NCBI RefSeq assembly: GCF_003171715.1 | Contig: NZ_QGHL01000007.1 | Coordinates: 372,001 to 436,000 of the forward strand | Length of the DNA stretch: 64,000 nucleotides | DNA from: Novosphingobium meiothermophilum | GTDB lineage: Bacteria > Pseudomonadota > Alphaproteobacteria > Sphingomonadales > Sphingomonadaceae | Direction of reading: 5' to 3' | Shown here: one piece after another, positions 44,973 through 54,213 of the stretch | Numbering within the stretch: position 1 is the stretch's first letter | Layout: each line of letters opens with the position of its first letter | Notes under the pieces: model-generated | The model's input: only the letters and a program-made list of their open reading frames with translations | What the model was told of the DNA's origin: nothing | Database searches by the model: none | Program-made: the position numbers and the translations under genes

Positions 44973-46061
44973 ATGACGGTGGCTGCGATGGATGGAAAGG
45001 CCCCGGTTCCCAAGCTGCCGGGCAAGGCGGCCGGAACCTATCTGCGCAACTCCTGGTATGTTGCCGGTTGGGCATCGGAGCTTGGCGATGCGCCGCAGCA
45101 GCGGACTTTCCTGGAGGAACCGGTAGCCCTGTTCCGCGATGGTTCCGGGCTGGCGCAGGCGGTAAGCGGGCGCTGTCCGCACCGCTTTGCGCCGCTGGGC
45201 CACGGCAGCGTTGTGGATGGCGCCTTGATGTGCCCTTACCACGGGCTGCGGTTCGACGGTGCAGGGCGCTGCGTTCATAATCCGCATCCGGGCGGGCAAC
45301 TGCCGGATGTGCAGATCAGGGTCTATCCGCTGGTCGAGCGTCATGCGTTGCTCTGGATATGGATGGGCGATGCGGAAAAGGCCGATTCCGCCTTGATCCC
45401 GGATTTTTCGTGGCTTTCCAACCCCAGATGGGAGGCCGTGCGCGGCTCCACCCTCGCCGAGGGGCATTACGAACTGTACAGCGACAATATCCTTGATCTC
45501 AGCCACGCGAATTTCGTTCATCCCGCACTCGTCGCCAGTGCCTTCACCGAAGGCGAGCGCAGGTTCTGGCAGGAAGGCGAGAACGTCTTTGCCGAATATG
45601 TCCGTCTTAATGATTACCTTTCGGTGGGCATTTCAGCGGTCATGGGCACCGAAGGACGCAGGCAGGACTTCTATGGTCTGGTCCGGTGGCATGCGCCAGC
45701 CGTGCTCTATTTCGACTTCCGAGCCGGAGAGCCGGGCACGCCCCGCGAGGCGTGCACCCTGCTGCCCTCGCTCCACGCCTTCACGCCGGAAACGCCCGAC
45801 ACGACACACTACTTCTGGGCCACCGCGCGCGACTACAAGCTGGGCGATGCCGAATTCACGGCAATGATGCGCGGCGCGCTGGAATATGCCTTCGAGCAGG
45901 AGGACATGCCGATCATCCGCGACAGTCACCGGCTGATGCGGGGCGAAGACTTCTGGGATCTGCGCCCCCTTGTCCTTGGCGGCGATGGTGGCGGCGTGCG
46001 CGCCCGGCGAATGCTGCAACGGCTCATCGAACGCGAGCGACAGGCAGGCGCTGCTGGATAA
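44973..46061 (+). CDS. Rieske non-haem iron oxygenase, large subunit (VanA-like)
   Basis: This 362-residue oxygenase has a Rieske [2Fe-2S] site, CPHRFAPLGHGSVVDG followed by CPYHG, near residues 70-91 and the mononuclear iron site DNILDLSHANFVHPALV. The arrangement fits single-component-alpha oxygenases such as vanillate O-demethylases and related ring-modifying enzymes. They need a separate ferredoxin reductase, and none is encoded in this window. In context it could demethylate or hydroxylate the aromatic substrate. Start 44973; an in-frame ATG at 44988 is possible. Confidence 0.92.
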   Translation: MTVAAMDGKAPVPKLPGKAAGTYLRNSWYVAGWASELGDAPQQRTFLEEPVALFRDGSGLAQAVSGRCPHRFAPLGHGSVVDGALMCPYHGLRFDGAGRCVHNPHPGGQLPDVQIRVYPLVERHALLWIWMGDAEKADSALIPDFSWLSNPRWEAVRGSTLAEGHYELYSDNILDLSHANFVHPALVASAFTEGERRFWQEGENVFAEYVRLNDYLSVGISAVMGTEGRRQDFYGLVRWHAPAVLYFDFRAGEPGTPREACTLLPSLHAFTPETPDTTHYFWATARDYKLGDAEFTAMMRGALEYAFEQEDMPIIRDSHRLMRGEDFWDLRPLVLGGDGGGVRARRMLQRLIERERQAGAAG

Positions 46062-46126
46062 GCGCCAAGGCTTGGCATCGAGTGCGATGAAGCGCGAGTG
46101 ACATGGTGACAAACAGAGGGATGCCA

Positions 46127-46966
46127 ATGGGAACGCTTGACAAGTTCAACATCGCTGGGCGCACGGCACTCGTCACCGGCGCTGCATCGGGCATCGGTCT
46201 GGCCTATGCCGAGGCCATGGCCGAGGCCGGTGCTGCGGTGACGCTTACCGACATCGACGCGGAAGGCGCCGAACGCGAGGCGGCGCGGCTGCGCGCCGAG
46301 GGATACGAAGCTCGCGCGGACCAGCTTGATGTTTCGGACTGGGATCAGGTGGTTGCTGCATTTAATGCCCATGCCGCAGCTTATGGCGGGCTGGACATCT
46401 GCTTTGCCAATGCCGGGATCGATACCGGTGCGGGCTTCTGGAATCCGGCGGGCCATCGCAATCCTGAAGGGCAGGTCGATACCTACGATCACGAGCGCTG
46501 GAACCGCTCCATCGCGGTAAACCTCAACGGCGTCTTCTATACCGTGAGCAACGCGGTGCGGATCATGAAACAGGAAGGGCGGGCGAATGGCCGGACGGGC
46601 GGCTCGATCATCACCACCGCTTCGAATGCCGGTTTCGTGACCGAGCCGATCGTGGGTCTGCCCTACATGCCGGCCAAGGCCGGTGTTCTGCACATGGTGC
46701 GCGCGCTGGGGCTTGAACTGGCCGAGTTCGGCATCCGGATCAATGCCATCGCGCCGGGGCCGTTCGTCACCAATATCGGCGGAGGCTGGGTGAAGAAGGA
46801 TCCCGTGGCTCGCGCGGCATGGGATGCCATAATTCCGCTGGGCCGGATGGCTGAAACCGACCAGATCAAGCCCCTTGCCCTGCTGCTGGCGTCCGATGCT
46901 TCCGATTACATGACCGGCAGCCACTGCGTGATCGATGGCGGCATGATGCTGGGCAAGTTCAAGTAG
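46127..46966 (+). CDS. Short-chain dehydrogenase/reductase
   Basis: This 279-residue classical SDR has ALVTGAASGIGLAYAEAMAE, the acidic LTDIDAEG after strand 2 (NAD preference), FANAG, TTASNAGFV with the catalytic Ser, YMPAK with Tyr and Lys, and a C-terminal CVIDGGMM. The ATG at 46127 is best spaced from AGAGGG; ATGs at 46121 and 46103 are alternatives. It probably oxidises an alcohol or diol intermediate. It follows the Rieske gene by 65 bp. Confidence 0.9.
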   Translation: MGTLDKFNIAGRTALVTGAASGIGLAYAEAMAEAGAAVTLTDIDAEGAEREAARLRAEGYEARADQLDVSDWDQVVAAFNAHAAAYGGLDICFANAGIDTGAGFWNPAGHRNPEGQVDTYDHERWNRSIAVNLNGVFYTVSNAVRIMKQEGRANGRTGGSIITTASNAGFVTEPIVGLPYMPAKAGVLHMVRALGLELAEFGIRINAIAPGPFVTNIGGGWVKKDPVARAAWDAIIPLGRMAETDQIKPLALLLASDASDYMTGSHCVIDGGMMLGKFK

Positions 46967-46978
46967 GGAGGCTTTGCC

Positions 46979-47986
46979 ATGCGCGCCGCCGTGATGCAGG
47001 GCCTGCACCGGCCTTTGGCGATAGAGAACGTGCCCGATCCTGTGCCGGGCGAGGGCGATCTGGTGGTGAAGGTGGGTCGCTGCGGTATCTGCGGCTCGGA
47101 CCTGCACATGACCGAAGACCCGGCCTATGGTCAGGGTGCTGGTTCCATCCTCGGCCACGAGTTCGCCGGCGAGGTGGTGGCGCTGGGCAAGGGCGTGGAG
47201 GGGCTGAAGCCCGGCGATCTCGTTGCTGTCATTCCCCTGCAAAGCTGCGGGAATTGCCACGCCTGCCGGACGGGCGCCGTGCAGTGGTGCGAGCAGTTCG
47301 GTCTGCAAGGTGGCGGCTATGCCGAATATGCCCTGACCCGCCCGAACCAGTGCGTGCGTCTGCCGGCGAGCGCCAGTCTTGCCGATGGTGCGATTGTCGA
47401 GCCGCTGGCGGTTGCCTTGCATGGCGTCGCGCTGAGCGGGATGCGCATAGGCGACAGGGTTCTTGTCGTCGGTGCGGGGCCTATCGGGCTTGCGGTTGCG
47501 TTCTGGGCGCGGCGCCTTGGCGCGGGGCGGGTGGTTGTTCAGGACATTGCCGAATGGCAGCGGAACCGCGCCTTGCAGATGGGAGCGCATGATTTCGTGG
47601 TTGACGCCGCCGACCCTGTCGGTGCCGCCCAGCGCGCACTGGGCGGCAATGCCGACGTAGTCTTCGAATGTGTTGGCGCGCCGGGGCTGATCGCGCAATG
47701 TGTGGAACAGGTGCGCAATGATGGTGCCATCGTGCTTCTTGGACTTTGTACCAAGCCCGATACCTTCAACAGCTTTGTCATGTTGTCCAAGCAGGTCCGG
47801 CTCGTGACATCGGCCTTCTTTACCCGTCAGGAATACGAAGCGGCGCTGGATGCGCTGGATCGTGGCGCAGTAGAGCCGCGGCTGCTGGTGACCGATACTA
47901 TCCCGCTTGGGGCAACGCCTGAGGTGTTCGAGGGTTTGCGCAGGCGCACGCACCAGTGCAAGGTGCTGATTGATCCGGCAAACTGA
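46979..47986 (+). CDS. Zinc-dependent alcohol dehydrogenase (MDR family)
   Basis: This 335-residue dehydrogenase keeps the catalytic zinc ligands (Cys in GRCGICGSDLH and LGHEFAGEVVALG) and the four structural cysteines in SCGNCHACRTGAVQWC. The Rossmann motif is VLVVGAGPIGLAVAFWARRL with VVQDIAE, indicating NAD. It resembles sorbitol/butanediol and threonine dehydrogenase-like members. It starts 12 bp after the SDR and is the last gene of the catabolic set. Confidence 0.93.
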   Translation: MRAAVMQGLHRPLAIENVPDPVPGEGDLVVKVGRCGICGSDLHMTEDPAYGQGAGSILGHEFAGEVVALGKGVEGLKPGDLVAVIPLQSCGNCHACRTGAVQWCEQFGLQGGGYAEYALTRPNQCVRLPASASLADGAIVEPLAVALHGVALSGMRIGDRVLVVGAGPIGLAVAFWARRLGAGRVVVQDIAEWQRNRALQMGAHDFVVDAADPVGAAQRALGGNADVVFECVGAPGLIAQCVEQVRNDGAIVLLGLCTKPDTFNSFVMLSKQVRLVTSAFFTRQEYEAALDALDRGAVEPRLLVTDTIPLGATPEVFEGLRRRTHQCKVLIDPAN

Positions 47987-47997
47987 ATGACTTGACT

Positions 47998-48017
47998 GGC
48001 GGTTCCATCAGGCCGCC
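47998..48017 (+). terminator. Weak hairpin after the alcohol dehydrogenase gene
   Basis: GGCGG (47998-48002) pairs with CCGCC (48013-48017) over ten bases and is followed by GCTTTCTTC. It lies 12 bp after the stop and marks the likely boundary between the aromatic and sugar regions. Confidence 0.35.
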
Positions 48018-48057
48018 GCTTTCTTCGCGGAGCGGGCAACCTCTTCCGGTCAATTTA

Positions 48058-48071
48058 TGCAATCGATTGTT
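48058..48071. promoter_or_regulatory. LacI-type operator TGCAATCGATTGTT
   Basis: A perfect palindrome CAATCGATTG (48060-48069) with a central CG lies 70-80 bp before the sugar transporter start. Its form, AAnCGnTT with outer G/C, is typical of LacI-family sites. The same ten bases occur between the lacI-like gene and the TonB receptor (54115) and inside the GH13 gene (63658), with variants at 54137 and 62049. Confidence 0.7.
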
Positions 48072-48139
48072 GTAATCGCCATGAAGCTGTGACATGGTTC
48101 ATCCCGCAAAGCCAGAAAGGCAACCGGGGGAGTGTCGGA

Positions 48140-49558
48140 ATGAGTGCAGGCGCGGATTTCAGCGGGCCGGTGCCGGGCGTTGAGGCGGTTGGCAAGCCGC
48201 GTCCGCGGCTTTCCCTGTTGCGCATTCTTGAGATGAACCTTGGCTTTCTGGGCCTTCAGTTCAGCTTCGGCCTGCAACAGGGGAACATGGGGCCGATCTA
48301 CAGCTATCTTGGCGCCGACGAGGCGCAATTGCCGTTGCTCCAGCTTGCGGGGCCGATCACGGGCCTGGTGGTCCAGCCGATCATCGGCGCGATGAGCGAC
48401 CGGACCGACAGCCGCTGGGGGCGGCGCACGCCCTATTTCCTGATCGGTGCGGTGCTCTGCGCCCTTGGCCTGTTCTTCATGCCGTTGTCCTCCTCGATCC
48501 TCATGGCCATGTCGCTGCTCTGGATTCTGGATGCGGGCAACAACATCACGATGGAGCCTTACCGGGCCTATGTCTCGGACCGTCTCAATCCCGATCAGAG
48601 GCAGCTCGGCTTTCTCTCGCAAAGCGCCTTTACCGGTCTGGCGCAGATGCTGGCCTTTCTCACCCCTTCGCTGCTGGTGGGGCTGGGCATGGATCAGGAC
48701 TGGGTGGACGATCACGGCATTCCCTATACCGTGCGCGTCGTGTTCATGGTGGGGGCGGCGCTGTCGCTTGTGACCATCCTCTGGTCCATCGTGCGCGTGC
48801 CGGAACTTCCGCTCTCGCAGGCCGAACGCGATCATATTCGCGCGCAGCCGAAGGGTGCTTGGGCAACGCTGCGCGAAATCGGCGCCGCGATCATCGAAAT
48901 GCCGCAGGCCATGCGCAAGCTTGGCCTGATGAGCCTGTTCCAGTGGGCGGGCATGTCCGGTTACTGGACTTATGCGGTCTATTCGATGAGCCGGTCGGTC
49001 TATGGCACGACCGATGTGCACAGCAGTGCGTTCCATTCCGCCGTGCTGACCAACGGCGAAGTGGCGGCATTCTACAACGCGGTCGCCTTTGTCACCGCAT
49101 TTGCCATGGTCCCGCTGGCCCGGCGCATCGGGCCGGGGCCGCTTCATGCGCTGTGCCTGTTTGCCGGAGGGCTGGGAATGGCCGTTTTGCCCAACGTGAC
49201 CGACAAGGCCCTGCTTTTCGTTCCAGCAATCGGCATCGGACTGGCCTGGGGGAGCATCATGGGCAATCCCTATGCCATCCTGACCAATGCGATCCCGCCT
49301 GCCCGCACCGGCGTTTACATGGGCATCTTCAACATGATGATCGTCATTCCCATGCTGATCTTCGCGGTGGTGATGAGCAGGCTGGATCTCGGCTTCGTTG
49401 CGCTTGGCTTCGATGCCTACAAGCAGGTGCTGGGCGGTGATCCGCGCAACATGCTGATGTTTTGCGGTGCGAGCCTTGGGCTGGCGGGTCTTTCGGTGCT
49501 CTGGGTCCGCGAAGGGCGGGCAAGCGCGGTTGCACATCAGGCTCTGGCGGCTGCATGA
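48140..49558 (+). CDS. MFS sugar transporter of the GPH/sucrose type
   Basis: This 472-residue transporter has about twelve helices. [20 protein letters not shown] and [20 protein letters not shown] (the GPH/SUT-like helix 2-3 loop) are characteristic of glycoside-pentoside-hexuronide and plant SUT-like sucrose carriers. It probably moves sucrose or an alpha-galactoside into the cytoplasm with protons. GGGGGAG precedes the ATG at 48140. The GH36 gene starts at its stop (overlapping ATGATG), and the GH68 gene follows, so all three form one unit behind the operator at 48058. Confidence 0.9.
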   Translation: MSAGADFSGPVPGVEAVGKPRPRLSLLRILEMNLGFLGLQFSFGLQQGNMGPIYSYLGADEAQLPLLQLAGPITGLVVQPIIGAMSDRTDSRWGRRTPYFLIGAVLCALGLFFMPLSSSILMAMSLLWILDAGNNITMEPYRAYVSDRLNPDQRQLGFLSQSAFTGLAQMLAFLTPSLLVGLGMDQDWVDDHGIPYTVRVVFMVGAALSLVTILWSIVRVPELPLSQAERDHIRAQPKGAWATLREIGAAIIEMPQAMRKLGLMSLFQWAGMSGYWTYAVYSMSRSVYGTTDVHSSAFHSAVLTNGEVAAFYNAVAFVTAFAMVPLARRIGPGPLHALCLFAGGLGMAVLPNVTDKALLFVPAIGIGLAWGSIMGNPYAILTNAIPPARTGVYMGIFNMMIVIPMLIFAVVMSRLDLGFVALGFDAYKQVLGGDPRNMLMFCGASLGLAGLSVLWVREGRASAVAHQALAAA

Positions 49559-51660
49559 TGGCACGGATCGTCACGCTTGATGCAGGCCAGGGCACGATGG
49601 CCTGGGAACTGCGCGGGGATGCAGGCGTGCCGCTATGGCGCCACTTCGGGCCGCGGGCGGAGGTGGCAGGGTTGGCACCGTTGGCCGATGAGCGCACACC
49701 CGCATCCTTCTCGCTCGACCATGATGTTCCGCTGACGATTGCGCCCGTGGGCGGGCAGGGCTGGTTCGGGCCGGAACAGGTTCGTCTGCGTCGCGAAGGT
49801 GCGGCGCTTGCACTGACTTTTGCGCTCGCCGATTGCAGGGTCGAACACGATTGCGCCCTGTTCATCCTGCGTGATGGAGTGGCAGGGGTGGAACTCAGCC
49901 TGTCATTCCGTATCAAGGGCAGGGCGTGGACCTGTGCAAACAGCCTGCGCAATGTGGGCGATGCGCCCTTCGAAGTGGAATGGCTGGCCAGCGTTCTTGT
50001 GCCGGTGGCCGCCGAGGCGCGCGAGATTGTCTCATGGCGCGGCCGCCACAATGCCGAGCTGGTCGAGTGCCGCGATCCCATGCCGGGGCAGATCTGGCTG
50101 CGCGAGGGGCGCAGGGGCATTTCCGGCCATGGCGGCCCAGCCGGATGCTACATTCTTGATGAAGGCGCGGGTTTTGCCAGCGGCACCGTGCGTGCCTTGC
50201 AACTGGCGTGGTCGGGCGACAGCCGTTTGGCCGTGGAGCGTGACGACGAAGGGTTCTGGATCGCCAGCGCCGGGGCGGTGCTTCAGCCAGGAGAAGTGCA
50301 GTTGCAGCCGGGCGAGGAATGGTCAGCCCCCGATGCCATCGTGGCGGTATCGTGCGACGGTCGCAACGCAGCCGCCGCCGCCTTCCACGATGCCGTGCGT
50401 GCCCGTTTGTGCTGGCCGGGAGAGGCAATGCGGCCAAGGCCGGTTCATCTCAATTCGTGGGAAGCCTGTTACTTTGACCATGACGAGGAGCGCATCATCG
50501 CGCTGGCCGAGGCCGCCGCGGCAATAGGCGTTGAGCGCTTCATCCTTGACGACGGCTGGTTTGCGGGGCGCCGCGATGATGCTGCCGGGCTGGGCGACTG
50601 GACCGCCGATCCGGCAAAGTATCCGCGCGGGCTTCTGCCACTGGCCGAGCGTGTGAAGGCGCTTGGCATGGAGTTCGGCCTTTGGGTCGAACCGGAAATG
50701 ATCAATCCCGACAGCGATCTTTATCGCGCCCGACCCGACTGGGCACTGGCGCTTGGCGGGCTTGGCCGTCCGACCGCGCGCAACCAGCTTGTGCTCGACA
50801 TGCGTCGCGGGGACGTGCGCGATTACCTGTTCGGGTGCATCGACCGGCTGCTTTCGCACTTGCCCATCAGCTATCTCAAGTGGGATCACAACCGCGACCT
50901 TGCCCCCGCTGGCGGCGCTGCGCAGGTGCGCGGGACATATGCTCTGATGGCGCGGGTTCGCGCTGCGCATCCTCATGTCGAAATAGAAGCCTGCGCCGGG
51001 GGCGGCGGACGTAACGATGCGGGCATGGCGGATTTCTGCCATCGCTGGTGGACCAGCGACAACATCGATGCCGCAAGCCGCATCGCCATCCAGCGCGGCT
51101 TTCTGGCATTCCTTCCGCCGGAAGTCATGGGATCGCATATTGCGGCAAGCCCGGCTCATGCAACCGGGCGGCGCCATGCGCTGGGCTTTCGTGCAGCAAT
51201 GGCCATGTGCGGGCACCTTGGCGTGGAAATGGACCCGCGCACACTTTCCGATACCGAACGCGCCGAACTTGCGGGCTGGATCGCGTTTCACAAGCAATGG
51301 CGCGGCCTGCTGCATCCTGGCAGCGTTTGGCTGGGTGAAGGGGCTGACGGGCTGGTCTGGCAGGCGCAGGGCAACGAGCACGAGGTGCTGCTGTTCGTCA
51401 TCCGGGCAGCGCCGCCGCAGGATCGTCGTCCGCAGCCGCTGCCGCTGCCGTTCGCGGGAGCGCAAGGCCACTGGCAGGTCCAGTTGCTGCGCGTCGGTGG
51501 CGGAGAGGGCGGACATGCCAGCCACAGCGCCCCGTTCTTCGATGCGATGGTGCAGGCACCACTGGCCATCCCGGCAAGCTGGCTGGCGCGCCATGGTTTG
51601 TCACTTCCGCCAACGAAGGCCGAAACCGTTCTTGTCTATCACCTTTGGCGCACAGTCTGA
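49558..51660 (+). CDS. GH36 alpha-galactosidase
   Basis: This 700-residue enzyme has an N-terminal beta-supersandwich and a central TIM barrel. Signatures are NSWEACYFDHDEERIIALAE, FILDDGWFAGRRDD, YLKWDHNRDL with the nucleophile Asp (D443), and CAGGGGRNDAG followed by WWTSDNIDA with the acid/base Asp. It releases galactose from raffinose-type sugars. No signal peptide is present, so it acts in the cytoplasm on imported oligosaccharides. Starts 49555 and 49558 are equivalent; its beginning overlaps the transporter stop. Confidence 0.93.
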   Translation: MARIVTLDAGQGTMAWELRGDAGVPLWRHFGPRAEVAGLAPLADERTPASFSLDHDVPLTIAPVGGQGWFGPEQVRLRREGAALALTFALADCRVEHDCALFILRDGVAGVELSLSFRIKGRAWTCANSLRNVGDAPFEVEWLASVLVPVAAEAREIVSWRGRHNAELVECRDPMPGQIWLREGRRGISGHGGPAGCYILDEGAGFASGTVRALQLAWSGDSRLAVERDDEGFWIASAGAVLQPGEVQLQPGEEWSAPDAIVAVSCDGRNAAAAAFHDAVRARLCWPGEAMRPRPVHLNSWEACYFDHDEERIIALAEAAAAIGVERFILDDGWFAGRRDDAAGLGDWTADPAKYPRGLLPLAERVKALGMEFGLWVEPEMINPDSDLYRARPDWALALGGLGRPTARNQLVLDMRRGDVRDYLFGCIDRLLSHLPISYLKWDHNRDLAPAGGAAQVRGTYALMARVRAAHPHVEIEACAGGGGRNDAGMADFCHRWWTSDNIDAASRIAIQRGFLAFLPPEVMGSHIAASPAHATGRRHALGFRAAMAMCGHLGVEMDPRTLSDTERAELAGWIAFHKQWRGLLHPGSVWLGEGADGLVWQAQGNEHEVLLFVIRAAPPQDRRPQPLPLPFAGAQGHWQVQLLRVGGGEGGHASHSAPFFDAMVQAPLAIPASWLARHGLSLPPTKAETVLVYHLWRTV

Positions 51661-51695
51661 CGGTCACACGTTCAAAGCCAATCAGAAAGTCCTTC

Positions 51696-52829
51696 ATGTC
51701 CGAGATTCTCGTCCATTCCGATGCCAAGGCCGCCTTCGGTGCGACCCGCTGGGAACCTTGCGCTTTTGCTGCGCCCAAGCGCATCCCGATCATCGGTGCG
51801 GACCAAGTCGTCAGGCTGTTTGCCGACCTCGATCTGTGGGACTGCTGGCCGCTGGCGCACGAGGACGGCCGGACCGTCAGCCATCAGGGGCGAAACTGGT
51901 GGTTCTTTCTTTCAGCGCCGGCCTTTCCTGATCCCGTGGACCGCCATGGCCATGCCCGTATCCGGTTGCTGTCGCTTGGCGCTGATGGCTGGCACGATCA
52001 CGGCAATGCCTTCCCCGACGGATTTACCCCCGGCAGCCGCGAATGGGCAGGCTCATGTGTCCTGATGGACGATGGCGTGACGGTGCAGCATTTCTTCACC
52101 GCATCGGGCCGCCGTGGTGAGCCAGCGCCCACCTTCGAACAGCGCCTGTTCGCAAGCGAAGGGCGATTGGGCACTGATGGGCCCGGTGACTGGCAGGTTC
52201 CGCGCGAAATCGTTGAAGCCGATGGTGTGCGCTATGTGCTCGACCGGCAGGACAAGGGCGCGCCGGGCCTTATCAAGGGGTTCCGCGATCCGGCCTGGCT
52301 GCGCGATCCCGCAACCGGCAAGGCGCACCTGTTGTTCACCGGCAGCGCGGCATGGTCGAACCATGCTTTCAACGGGGTGATCGGCATTGCCACACTGGAA
52401 CACGGCGAATGGCGTCTCGGCGATCCGCTGGTCGAGGCCGTGGGAGTGAACAACGAGCTGGAGCGGCCGCACGTGGTGATCCGCGACGGGCGTTATTACC
52501 TGTTCTGGTCAACCCAGACTCACACCTTTGCGCCCGATGCGGCGGCCGGGCCCAATGGCCTTTATGGCATGGTTTCCGAGAGCATCGAAGGCCCCTGGCG
52601 TCCGGTCAACACGGGGGGGCTGGTCGCGGCAAACCCGGACGCAGAGCCGAAGCAAACCTACAGCTGGTGGGTTACGGGTGAGGGCGAAGTGTGGAGCTTC
52701 GTTGACTACTGGGGTATGGCCGGTCGCACGCTTGCCGATCATCCCGAATTGCTGCGCGGCAATTTCGGCGGAATCCCTGCGCCGCGCTTCTGTCTGGAGT
52801 TTGACGGCGACCGGGTTTTGGTGGCCTGA
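51696..52829 (+). CDS. GH68 fructosyltransferase/sucrase (levansucrase family)
   Basis: This 377-residue enzyme has the GH68 catalytic residues: nucleophile D49 in LDLWDCWPL, transition-state stabiliser Asp in GFRDPAWLRD (D198) and acid/base E256 in VNNELERPHV. REWAGSCVLMDDG and GPNGLYGMVSESIEGPW also match. It splits sucrose, transferring fructose to water or to a growing chain. There is no signal peptide and it is at the short end for the family, so it may serve as a cytoplasmic sucrase, though some Gram-negative levansucrases leave the cell without one. The ribosome binding site is weak. Confidence 0.9.
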   Translation: MSEILVHSDAKAAFGATRWEPCAFAAPKRIPIIGADQVVRLFADLDLWDCWPLAHEDGRTVSHQGRNWWFFLSAPAFPDPVDRHGHARIRLLSLGADGWHDHGNAFPDGFTPGSREWAGSCVLMDDGVTVQHFFTASGRRGEPAPTFEQRLFASEGRLGTDGPGDWQVPREIVEADGVRYVLDRQDKGAPGLIKGFRDPAWLRDPATGKAHLLFTGSAAWSNHAFNGVIGIATLEHGEWRLGDPLVEAVGVNNELERPHVVIRDGRYYLFWSTQTHTFAPDAAAGPNGLYGMVSESIEGPWRPVNTGGLVAANPDAEPKQTYSWWVTGEGEVWSFVDYWGMAGRTLADHPELLRGNFGGIPAPRFCLEFDGDRVLVA

Positions 52830-52918
52830 TCGCTGACGCCTTAGCGAATGCCCGCCCGTTCAATAGTGGTCTTTGCGCAGGGGCAGCCGCCCATAGCCGC
52901 CAGACGGCTTTCGTGCGA

Positions 52919-53938
52919 TCAGGCGCTTTCGCGCACTATCAGTTCGGGTTGCATAACCGTAGAAGGCGCGTCCTCGCCCGCGATCCGGCGTTGGAGTGCG
53001 GCAACCATGGCCTTGGCACCTGCCGCAATATCCTGACGCACCGTGGTCAACTGAGGGACCATGCGGGACGCAATCGGCAGGTCGTCGAAGCCGGTGACGG
53101 CCACTTCATCGGGCACGCTCCGGCCGCGTTCATGCAGCAGCCGGATCGTGGTCATCGCGATGATGTCGGATGCGCAGACGATGCCGTCCACTGCCTTGCC
53201 AAGCTGATCCAGATGTCCGGCAATCTGGTCCGCCATCTCGTCGCTTGCAAGATGCGTGGAGAAGGGCTGAAGACTGGCACCTGCTACGGCAGATACGGCA
53301 CTGTTTGCGCCATGAAGCCGGTCGGCGATCTCCGGGCCATTGGTATCTCCAAAGAACGCCAGACGCCGTGCGCCTCTCTTCAGAAGGTGTTCGGCGGCAA
53401 GCCTTCCGCCGGCAGCGTTGTCGACCCCGACCGTGCACTGCACCTGACCTTCGCGATGGCTGCCCCAGACAACCAGCGGCCGGTATTCGCGCGCGACACG
53501 TTCGATCACTGCGCTCTGGTTCGACTGACCGATCACGAATGCGCCATCGAGCATTCCCGAATCGACGATGCGGTCCAGCCATTCGTCATCACCGGGAATG
53601 ACGCGCGAAAGCATGATGTCATGTCCGCTTTCGGTAAGTTCATCAGCCAGATAGCCGAACAGGGTCATGAAGAACGGGTCGGAAATGTGCTGGCGGCGTT
53701 CGTGGCCCAGGGGGATGACCACACCGATCACGCCTGTCTGCTGTGTGCGCAGGCGCCGAGCCATCTGGTTCGGTCGAAACCCATGTTCGCGGGCCAGCGC
53801 CTGAATGCGCTCGCGCGTTTCCTTGTTGACCAGCGACTTGTTTGCAAGCGCGCGCGATACGGTCCCAGCCGAAACGCCCGCCATGCGCGCGAGTTCGGCG
53901 ATATTCCTGATCTTTTGCGGCTTGTGCGCGTCGTTCAT
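52919..53938 (-). CDS. LacI-family transcriptional repressor of the sugar locus
   Basis: This 339-residue repressor has an N-terminal LacI helix-turn-helix with hinge (RNIAELARMAGVSAGTVSRA, then RRLRTQQTGVIGVVIP) and a periplasmic-binding-like effector domain with VDNAAGGRLAAEHLLKRGAR and VTGFDDLPIASRMVPQLTTV. It is convergent to GH68 and divergent from the TonB receptor. Palindromes of LacI type sit in the 275-bp gap before the receptor and elsewhere in the locus; they are its probable targets, with a sugar or sugar phosphate as inducer. Confidence 0.93.
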   Translation of the reverse strand: MNDAHKPQKIRNIAELARMAGVSAGTVSRALANKSLVNKETRERIQALAREHGFRPNQMARRLRTQQTGVIGVVIPLGHERRQHISDPFFMTLFGYLADELTESGHDIMLSRVIPGDDEWLDRIVDSGMLDGAFVIGQSNQSAVIERVAREYRPLVVWGSHREGQVQCTVGVDNAAGGRLAAEHLLKRGARRLAFFGDTNGPEIADRLHGANSAVSAVAGASLQPFSTHLASDEMADQIAGHLDQLGKAVDGIVCASDIIAMTTIRLLHERGRSVPDEVAVTGFDDLPIASRMVPQLTTVRQDIAAGAKAMVAALQRRIAGEDAPSTVMQPELIVRESA

Positions 53939-54110
53939 CGCAAGAGGTGTTCCTCGGTGAATGCAGGGTTTTCCCCGCCCCGGTTCCGTTCGGCCGGTGT
54001 GATGGAGCGCATTACCAGCGAATGTCAACCGGAATGGACCAAGCTTTCCGGCGTTGCAGACGCTTTAGGTGTTGCGCGAGTGCAACGAGATCATCTTCGT
54101 CGCGGCTTCG

Positions 54111-54150
54111 GATACAATCGATTGCGAAAAGGATTGCAAACGATTGTATC
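54111..54150. promoter_or_regulatory. Double LacI-type operator between the repressor and the TonB receptor
   Basis: Two sites, CAATCGATTG (54115-54124) and CAAACGATTG (54137-54146), have centres 22 bp apart, two helical turns. Together they lie in a larger inverted repeat, GATACAATCG (54111-54120) with CGATTGTATC (54141-54150). The receptor start is about 65 bp further on, and the repressor start about 170 bp back, so both genes could be controlled. Confidence 0.75.
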
Positions 54151-54213
54151 ACAGATTAACAAGCCCTGACTGATTCCTGCAAACGACGCAGGAGCTTTTT
54201 GGCGGGAGGAAAT

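Noticed and set aside
45926..47953. Open frame of about 675 codons on the minus strand opposite the Rieske, SDR and alcohol dehydrogenase genes
   Set aside because: The plus-strand genes have intact catalytic motifs and good starts. The antisense product is Arg/His-rich and unlike any family.
48050..49564. Open frame of about 500 codons opposite the sugar transporter
   Set aside because: The opposite strand encodes a clear twelve-helix transporter. This frame is rich in His, Arg and Gln, as expected of an antisense shadow.
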